The notes under the pieces: generated by a model | The model's input: only the letters and a program-made list of their open reading frames with translations | What the model was told of the DNA's origin: nothing | The model's database searches: none | Source: Bacteroides_D sp963546395 | GTDB lineage: Bacteria; Bacteroidota; Bacteroidia; Bacteroidales; CAJPTX01 | NCBI GenBank assembly: GCA_963546395.1 | Contig: CAUUMS010000026.1 | Coordinates: forward strand, 1 to 19,631 | Length of the DNA stretch: 19,631 nucleotides | Reading direction: 5' to 3' | Translations under genes and position numbers: made by a program | Part shown: piece after piece, positions 15,129 to 19,631 of the stretch | Layout of the letters: each line of letters starts with the position of its first letter | How positions within the stretch are numbered: the stretch's first letter is position 1

Positions 15129-15474
15129 CTGCTTCTCCTTCCCAATCCGCCACACTTTTCCTGCCTAACCGTGGTGCCGATCTGCGTGCCGTGCAATGGG
15201 CATTGGAGCCCCAGGGAGCCCGGCCGCTCCCTTGCGTTTGCGTCGCAAGCGGGGTGTTTCTACTAGCCAGCGGCAACCCCCTCAGCCCTTTACGGCCCTA
15301 CGTCATGCGCTGATGACCTCAATCTAGGTGATCATGCCTGTGAAACCGGCGTGATACCCCTAATTGTGAGGATTGTTTTTGCGGGTTGACTGTCCCAACT
15401 TCGCGGTGACACACAGGCCGTTGCGTAGACTCCCGTGCGGGTGCCCATGGCCTGCCGACGTATAGCATACAAGC
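15129..15474 (+). other. 346-bp gap between the CLC gene and feoAB
   Basis: No convincing gene is seen. The region holds an imperfect hairpin (CTTGCG 15231-15236 with CGCAAG 15244-15249), a short palindrome GTCAT-6-ATGAC (15302-15317), and two one-mismatch -7-like sites near 15361-15368 (TAATTGTG) and 15374-15381 (TGTTTTTG) that could belong to a feoAB promoter. No recognisable Fur box of the GATAATGATAATC kind was found. Confidence 0.6.
15231..15249 (+). terminator. Weak hairpin downstream of the CLC gene
   Basis: CTTGCG (15231-15236) pairs with CGCAAG (15244-15249) around a 7-nt loop, and GGGGTGTTTCT follows. The stem is only 6 bp and lies about 100 bp past the stop, so its role as a terminator is doubtful. 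Confidence 0.25.
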
Positions 15475-18021
15475 ATGGTGCAACTCAACCAGTTACCCCG
15501 TGGGGCCAAGGCCCGCATCCTATCCGTGCGCGGGACGGGAGCCTTCCGTAAGCGCATCCTGGAGATGGGTTTTGTGCAGGGCCAGATCGTGGAGTCGATA
15601 GCCGTGGCCCCGCTGGGCGATCCCACCATGTATCGCATCATGGGCTACCTGGTCTCCCTGCGAGCCGATGAGGCCAAGCTCGTTGATGTTGAGCCGATTG
15701 CCGAGGACGATGCCGGGGCCGCTGACTTAGGTGTTGCGGAATCTGCCGCATGCCCCCCATCGGGGGTTGATGCTGCGCAGGAAGAGGCCGACCTCTCGTC
15801 CCTCAAATCCGCCTCGGCTACTGCGGGAAAGCCCCAGAAAACCATACGTGTTGCGCTGGTGGGCAATCCGAACTCGGGCAAGACCTCGCTGTTCAATTTG
15901 GCCTCCGGGGCCCGTGAGCACACGGGAAACTACAGCGGTGTAACGGTCGACTCCAGAACGGCACACATCAATTTTGGTGATTATCGCATCGAGCTCACCG
16001 ACCTCCCCGGCACCTACAGCCTCACGGCCTACAGCCCCGAGGAGCTGTTTGTCCGTAACCACATCTTCACGCAGCGGCCCGATCTCATCATCAATGTAGT
16101 CGATACGACCAATCTGGAGCGCAACCTGTACCTAACGCTCCAGCTACTCGAGACGGGGGCAAAGGTGCTGCTGGCACTCAACATGTGGGACGAATTCGCC
16201 GCGGCGGGCCACCGAATCAATCGTCCCATGCTGGCTGAGCAGCTCGGGGCTCCGTGCGTGCCCACGGTGGGACGCTCTGGCGAGGGGCTCCCCAGGCTCC
16301 TTCGGACGGTGATCGACCTCCACGAGGGCCGTCGACAGCAGTCGCACTCAGTGATCGAGGCCTACCAGGCTCCGCTCCGCGAGGCGGTGGAGCGCGTGGA
16401 ACGGCAGCTACCTCAGCAGGATGCTCTCCAGGGGCTCTCCAGGCACTACGTGGCCCTCAAGCTCATCGAGGACGATCGGGACATGCGTCAGCAGGTGGCC
16501 CAGTGGCCCAATGGGCAATCCGTCCTGGCCCATGTTGAGCAAGAGACCAAGCAGCTCGCCACCCAGGTGGGCTCTGCGGCAGAGACCTACGCCACCGACG
16601 CGCGCTACGCATTCATTGCGCAGCTCATCAAGCGGGTGTGCGCTTTTGCCCCTCCGGCCACGAAAACCAAGTTCTCCGAGCGCATTGATGCCATACTCAC
16701 CAGTCGGCTTTGGGGGCTACCCATCTTCTTCGGCCTCATGTGGCTCATGTTCTTCGTCACCTTCTACGTGGGCGAATTCCCCAAGGGGTGGATTGAGGAC
16801 GGGGTAGCTGCGCTCATCGAATACCTGTCCGGTGCGGTGCCCTCGGGAGCCCTGCGCGACTTGCTGGTGGATGGGGTGATAGGTGGGGTGGGGAGCGTCA
16901 TCGTATTCCTGCCACAAATCGTCATCCTCTTCCTCTGCATCGCGCTCCTGGAAGATTCGGGCTACATGGCGCGTGCCGTCTTCCTGATGGATCGCCTCAT
17001 GCGCATGGTGGGTCTCCATGGCCGCGCGTTCATCCCTATGCTCATGGGGTTTGGCTGCAATGTGCCCTCCATCATGGCAACGCGTACCATACAGGATCGG
17101 AAGGTGCGCCTCACCACCATGCTCGTCAACCCCTTCATGTCCTGTAGCGCGCGCCTGCAAGCCTACGTGCTCATTGTGGGCGCCATCTTCCCCCAGCATC
17201 AGGTCACGGCGTTGTTCTCCCTCTACCTCTTCGGCCTCGTGGTAGCCGTGCTCGTGGCACGCCTATTCCGGGGTACATTCCTGCGGGGCAACGAGTCGCC
17301 CTTTGTCATGGAGCTTCCCCCATACCGCATGCCCACGGCGCGCGCCTCGCTGCTCATGATGTGGAGTAAGGCCTCGCAGTACCTGCGTAAAATGGGGGGC
17401 GTGATTCTGGTGGCCTCCGTGGCCATCTGGTTCTTGAGCTACTACCCCAGGCCCACCAGCGAGCAGCAGAGTGACGCTGGCAGCCTGGCGGCCGCAGCGC
17501 AGATTGCCGAGCAGGCCGAGGGATTGGGGGTGAACGATACGTTGGCTCTCACGTCGCAGGCTGTGGGGGCGGATATCTCCTCTGTGGAGGACGATGATCT
17601 CACCCACTCCTACCTCGCCCGTATGGGGAAGGCCATTGAGCCTGCTCTGCTTCCCCTTGGGTTCGACTGGCGCATCGGGGTGGGGCTCCTCTCCGGGGTT
17701 GCGGCTAAAGAGGTGGTGGTGAGCACGCTCGGGGTCATACTCCGCACTGGTGACGGTGAGGAGGGCGAGGCTCTCCTCAAGGAACGACTCAAGACGGTGC
17801 GCTACGATAGCGGCCCGAGGGTGGGCCAGGTGCTATTCACATCGCCAACCGCCCTGTCGCTCCTGCTCTTCGTGGCACTCTACGTCCCCTGCATTGCCAC
17901 CGTGGCCGCCATTCGCAAGGAGTCGGGCTCGTGGCTCTGGGCCCTCTTCTCCGCGGTGTACACCACCGCCGTCGCCTACGTGGTCTCCCTTCTCGTTTAT
18001 CAGATCGGCTCCCTGTTGTAG
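15475..18021 (+). CDS. feoB: Ferrous iron transporter FeoB with fused N-terminal FeoA domain
   Basis: This 848-residue protein takes up Fe2+ across the inner membrane. Residues 1-75 are a FeoA (SH3-like) domain (VQLNQLPRGAKARI...RKRILEMGF). A poorly conserved Ala/Glu/Asp-rich linker follows (about 76-121), then the FeoB G domain: G1 GNPNSGKTS (130-138), G2 threonine near 157, G3 DLPG (176-179) and G4 NMWD (236-239). After the helical regulatory domain come two Gate-type membrane halves (about 410-848), including the CxxP motif C528NVP and the PFMSCSARL stretch at about 553-561. FeoA-FeoB fusions are known from Bacteroides and Porphyromonas. The ATG at 15475 begins directly at the FeoA domain. 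It is followed after 37 bp by a Cys-rich/HMA protein that is probably co-transcribed. Confidence 0.95.
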   Translation: MVQLNQLPRGAKARILSVRGTGAFRKRILEMGFVQGQIVESIAVAPLGDPTMYRIMGYLVSLRADEAKLVDVEPIAEDDAGAADLGVAESAACPPSGVDAAQEEADLSSLKSASATAGKPQKTIRVALVGNPNSGKTSLFNLASGAREHTGNYSGVTVDSRTAHINFGDYRIELTDLPGTYSLTAYSPEELFVRNHIFTQRPDLIINVVDTTNLERNLYLTLQLLETGAKVLLALNMWDEFAAAGHRINRPMLAEQLGAPCVPTVGRSGEGLPRLLRTVIDLHEGRRQQSHSVIEAYQAPLREAVERVERQLPQQDALQGLSRHYVALKLIEDDRDMRQQVAQWPNGQSVLAHVEQETKQLATQVGSAAETYATDARYAFIAQLIKRVCAFAPPATKTKFSERIDAILTSRLWGLPIFFGLMWLMFFVTFYVGEFPKGWIEDGVAALIEYLSGAVPSGALRDLLVDGVIGGVGSVIVFLPQIVILFLCIALLEDSGYMARAVFLMDRLMRMVGLHGRAFIPMLMGFGCNVPSIMATRTIQDRKVRLTTMLVNPFMSCSARLQAYVLIVGAIFPQHQVTALFSLYLFGLVVAVLVARLFRGTFLRGNESPFVMELPPYRMPTARASLLMMWSKASQYLRKMGGVILVASVAIWFLSYYPRPTSEQQSDAGSLAAAAQIAEQAEGLGVNDTLALTSQAVGADISSVEDDDLTHSYLARMGKAIEPALLPLGFDWRIGVGLLSGVAAKEVVVSTLGVILRTGDGEEGEALLKERLKTVRYDSGPRVGQVLFTSPTALSLLLFVALYVPCIATVAAIRKESGSWLWALFSAVYTTAVAYVVSLLVYQIGSLL

Positions 18022-18058
18022 TCATTCTCATGTCTTAGCTTGCAATCTCACGACAGTC

Positions 18059-18448
18059 ATGGATCTCACAGACATTGCCCTTCTCGTCATAGCTGCGGGC
18101 GTGGTGGCCTTCATCGTGGTACGCATAGTGCGCATTTTCCGTGGGCGCAGAGGCTGCGGATGCGGTAGCTGCGCATCGGGTGCTCCCCTGCGGGGGAATG
18201 CGCCCCGGCAGTCCGGCTCCGGGGAGAGCGAGGCTCACGAGGTGCAGTTACTGGTGGCGAATATGCATTGCACCCGATGCGAAAAGTCCATCGTGATGGT
18301 GCTGAGCAAGATAGAGGGCATCGAGAGCGTGAAGCCCGATCATCACACGGGTCGCGTCTTCATCCGTTACCGGGGTGCGGAGGCACTGGAGGCCGCGAAG
18401 GCCATGCTCGGTGAGATTGGGTTCGCGGTGCAGAACCAGGAATCTTAG
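18059..18448 (+). CDS. FeoB-associated Cys-rich membrane protein fused to a heavy-metal-associated (HMA) domain
   Basis: This 129-residue protein has two parts. Residues 1-40 have one transmembrane helix (about 5-27), a basic flank and a CGCGSC cluster (33-38), the layout of small 'FeoB-associated Cys-rich membrane proteins'. After a Gly/Ser/Pro-rich linker, residues 60-125 form an HMA ferredoxin-like domain with the metal motif MHCTRC (C71 and C74), an Ile/Val-rich helix and the usual GRVFIRY strand and C-terminal helix ending in GEIGF. HMA domains bind Cu+ or related soft metals; the Cys-rich small proteins are thought to help FeoB, perhaps like FeoC. ATG 18059 is chosen because the transmembrane helix starts there; upstream residues in the frame are a shadow of feoB. 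The metal and partner are not known. Confidence 0.82.
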   Translation: MDLTDIALLVIAAGVVAFIVVRIVRIFRGRRGCGCGSCASGAPLRGNAPRQSGSGESEAHEVQLLVANMHCTRCEKSIVMVLSKIEGIESVKPDHHTGRVFIRYRGAEALEAAKAMLGEIGFAVQNQES

Positions 18449-18461
18449 CCGCATCCCCGTC

Positions 18462-19193
18462 GTGCGCTGGCGCGTAGATCTCGCATACTCCGGGACAGCC
18501 TACCACGGTTGGCAGCGACAGCCCAACGCGGTATCTGTGCAGGCGACCCTGGAGAAGGCCCTGGCCACCCTCATCGGTCAGCCTGTGGAGCTGGTGGGGG
18601 CCGGGCGCACCGACACGGGTGTTCATGCCCGTGCCTACACGGCGCACTGCGATGTGCCCGACCGGGAGTACGACTGGCCTGCCGTGGTGCATGCGCTCAA
18701 CGCGTTGCTACCGCCCGATGTGGCGGTGTATGACGTGCGCATGGCTAGCCCCGAGTTCCATGCCCGATTCGATGCCGTGGCGCGCACCTACGAGTATCAC
18801 ATCGCCCGGCGTAAAGACCCATTCCTGCAAGGTAGGGCCTACTGCTACACGGCCCCGCTGGACTTCGATGCCATGCAGCAGGCCGCGGCAGAGCTGCTGC
18901 GCTTCGACGATTTTGCCAGCTTCTGCAAGGCGGGTAGCGATGAGCTGCACACCCGGTGCCAGCTCTTCTACTCCGCATGGCGCCGCGAGGAGCCGCTGTG
19001 GGTCTACACGGTGCGCGCCAACCGATTTTTGCGTAACATGGTGCGGGCCCTTGTGGGATCCATGCTAGAGGTGGGGCGAGGACGCTGGACGCTCCGCCAG
19101 TTCCTCGATGCTGTGGAGGCGCGGGATCGTTGCGCCGCTGGGCCCTCAGCCCGCCCCGAGGGGCTCTACCTCGTGGAGGTCGACTATCCATAG
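18462..19193 (+). CDS. truA: tRNA pseudouridine(38-40) synthase TruA
   Basis: TruA converts uridines 38-40 in the anticodon stem-loop of many tRNAs to pseudouridine. The 243-residue protein has the N-terminal YSGTAYHGWQRQ motif (9-20), the catalytic GAGRTDTGVHA with aspartate D51, and the C-terminal FLRNMVRALVGSMLEVGRG segment, all typical of TruA. There is no ATG in a suitable position; GTG 18462 (VRWRVDLAYSG) gives the expected N-terminus and lies 13 bp after the stop of the Cys-rich/HMA gene, without a Shine-Dalgarno sequence. It probably shares the feo transcript, though it has no functional link to iron uptake. A hairpin at 19228-19254 may end the unit. Confidence 0.95.
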   Translation: MRWRVDLAYSGTAYHGWQRQPNAVSVQATLEKALATLIGQPVELVGAGRTDTGVHARAYTAHCDVPDREYDWPAVVHALNALLPPDVAVYDVRMASPEFHARFDAVARTYEYHIARRKDPFLQGRAYCYTAPLDFDAMQQAAAELLRFDDFASFCKAGSDELHTRCQLFYSAWRREEPLWVYTVRANRFLRNMVRALVGSMLEVGRGRWTLRQFLDAVEARDRCAAGPSARPEGLYLVEVDYP

Positions 19194-19227
19194 CTCGGTC
19201 ATCTCCCCCGAGTGCAACTTTGCCGCA

Positions 19228-19254
19228 GGTGGGCGCAATTGCCTTTCGCCCGCC
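19228..19254 (+). terminator. Hairpin downstream of truA, candidate terminator
   Basis: GGTGGGCG (19228-19235) pairs with CGCCCGCC (19247-19254): eight base pairs including one G-U, with an 11-nt loop. It begins 34 nt after the truA stop; ATGTTTCCC follows, so the T-run is minimal. Confidence 0.35.
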
Positions 19255-19298
19255 ATGTTTCCCATTGATGCGCCGCATTCACGCCGTGGCAACAATAC

Positions 19299-19336
19299 AC
19301 CAAGTCCGTATTTGGACGGCGAAATACGGACTTGGT
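19299..19336. repeat. 15-bp perfect inverted repeat with 8-nt loop
   Basis: ACCAAGTCCGTATTT (19299-19313) is the exact reverse complement of 19322-19336, separated by GGACGGCG. It is not followed by a T-tract, and its A/T content differs from the GC hairpins elsewhere in the window. It may be a dispersed palindromic element, a bidirectional terminator or a protein-binding site. Confidence 0.7.
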
Positions 19337-19595
19337 ACGTCGCTGCTATCCTGTTGGTGCCTTGAAGGAGGGGCGGAAGCCCTGCGCTGATTCGTGGGTT
19401 GGGCGGCCACATTGCCGGGGAATCATCGGCGGATCTTTCCTGTAACCGTGGCGTATCGTGCCCGTGTTGTAGCCCACAAAATGCGGTGCTGCCGCCTCGT
19501 TTTCGTACTGATAACGTGGCGTTTGCGTGCTGTTGCGATGGGGATTTGGGTGCGATTGACACACAATGCGGGGGGTGAAATATTTGCGCCGCCTC

Positions 19596-19625
19596 TTGCC
19601 AATTCAAAAAATAGCGGTACCTTTG
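19596..19625 (+). promoter_or_regulatory. Bacteroidota-type promoter facing the right edge
   Basis: TTG at 19596-19598 and TACCTTTG at 19618-19625 are separated by 19 bp, matching the Bacteroidota -33/-7 layout (TTG ... TAnnTTTG), with an A-rich spacer (AATTCAAAAAATAG). It should drive a + strand gene that starts beyond position 19631. Confidence 0.7.
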
Positions 19626-19631
19626 CGCTTG

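Larger units (their letters stand above)
19194..19631 (+). other. 438-bp non-coding region after truA
   Basis: No supportable gene is seen on either strand; the open frames here have no recognisable domain. The region holds a possible terminator (19228-19254), a 15-bp perfect inverted repeat (19299-19336), about 230 bp in which I see nothing recognisable, and a candidate promoter at the right edge. Confidence 0.6.

Noticed and set aside
15197..15326. Short ATG frame of about 40 codons in the CLC-feoAB gap
   Set aside because: Its Pro/Arg/Ala-rich product has no domain, and the frame overlaps the hairpin; no support beyond being open.
19443..19530. Possible imperfect direct repeat (TAACCGTGGCGTATCGTGC and TAACGTGGCGTTTGCGTGC)
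   Set aside because: The two copies need gaps and mismatches to align, and no third copy is seen; chance similarity is likely.
19146..19607. 153-residue minus-strand frame in the gap after truA
   Set aside because: It runs into the truA 3' end and across the inverted repeat, has no recognisable domain, and its composition looks like GC-driven chance; the region is better read as non-coding.

Overview
The window looks like a chromosomal segment of a GC-rich member of the Bacteroidota, most likely Bacteroidales and near Porphyromonas; genus and species cannot be fixed from it. The evidence is: almost no start codon has a Shine-Dalgarno sequence, and sites are A/T-rich or plain instead; two non-coding sites match the Bacteroidota -7 promoter box TAnnTTTG; FeoA and FeoB are fused; a SiaB/SiaC (DUF1987) pair is present; and the order coaX - outer-membrane protein - TPR protein - lptC - CBS-domain protein is one I recall from Bacteroidales. 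All recognised genes lie on the + strand. No tRNA, rRNA, CRISPR array, insertion sequence or phage gene was seen.

Layout. 1-977: C-terminal part of a DEAD-box RNA helicase cut by the window edge. 1038-2198: THUMP-type rRNA methyltransferase. 2230-3188: SiaB-type kinase and its partner SiaC, overlapping by one base (TAATG), followed by a strong GC hairpin. 3369-12260: a tight run of mfd, coaX, a beta-barrel-like outer-membrane protein, a secreted TPR protein, lptC, a 66-residue membrane protein and a CNNM/CorC-type CBS protein, with gaps of 12-27 bp or overlaps of 28-32 bp, ending in a hairpin. 12492-13199: pepE behind its own candidate promoter. 13329-15128: CLC chloride transporter with CBS domains. 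15129-15474: a 346-bp gap. 15475-19193: FeoA-FeoB fusion, a Cys-rich/HMA-domain membrane protein and truA. 19194-19631: a 438-bp gap with two hairpins and, at its end, a good promoter pointing at a gene beyond the window.

Functions. Three themes stand out: RNA and DNA maintenance (helicase, methyltransferase, Mfd, TruA); the envelope (outer-membrane protein, TPR protein, LptC, small membrane protein, CBS protein); and metal or ion transport (FeoAB, Cys-rich/HMA protein, CLC). Most genes are ordinary housekeeping. The points most worth a second look are the Cys-rich/HMA fusion next to feoAB, the SiaB-SiaC pair without its usual phosphatase or diguanylate cyclase, a perfect 12-bp hairpin placed across the start of lptC, and a 15-bp perfect inverted repeat after truA.
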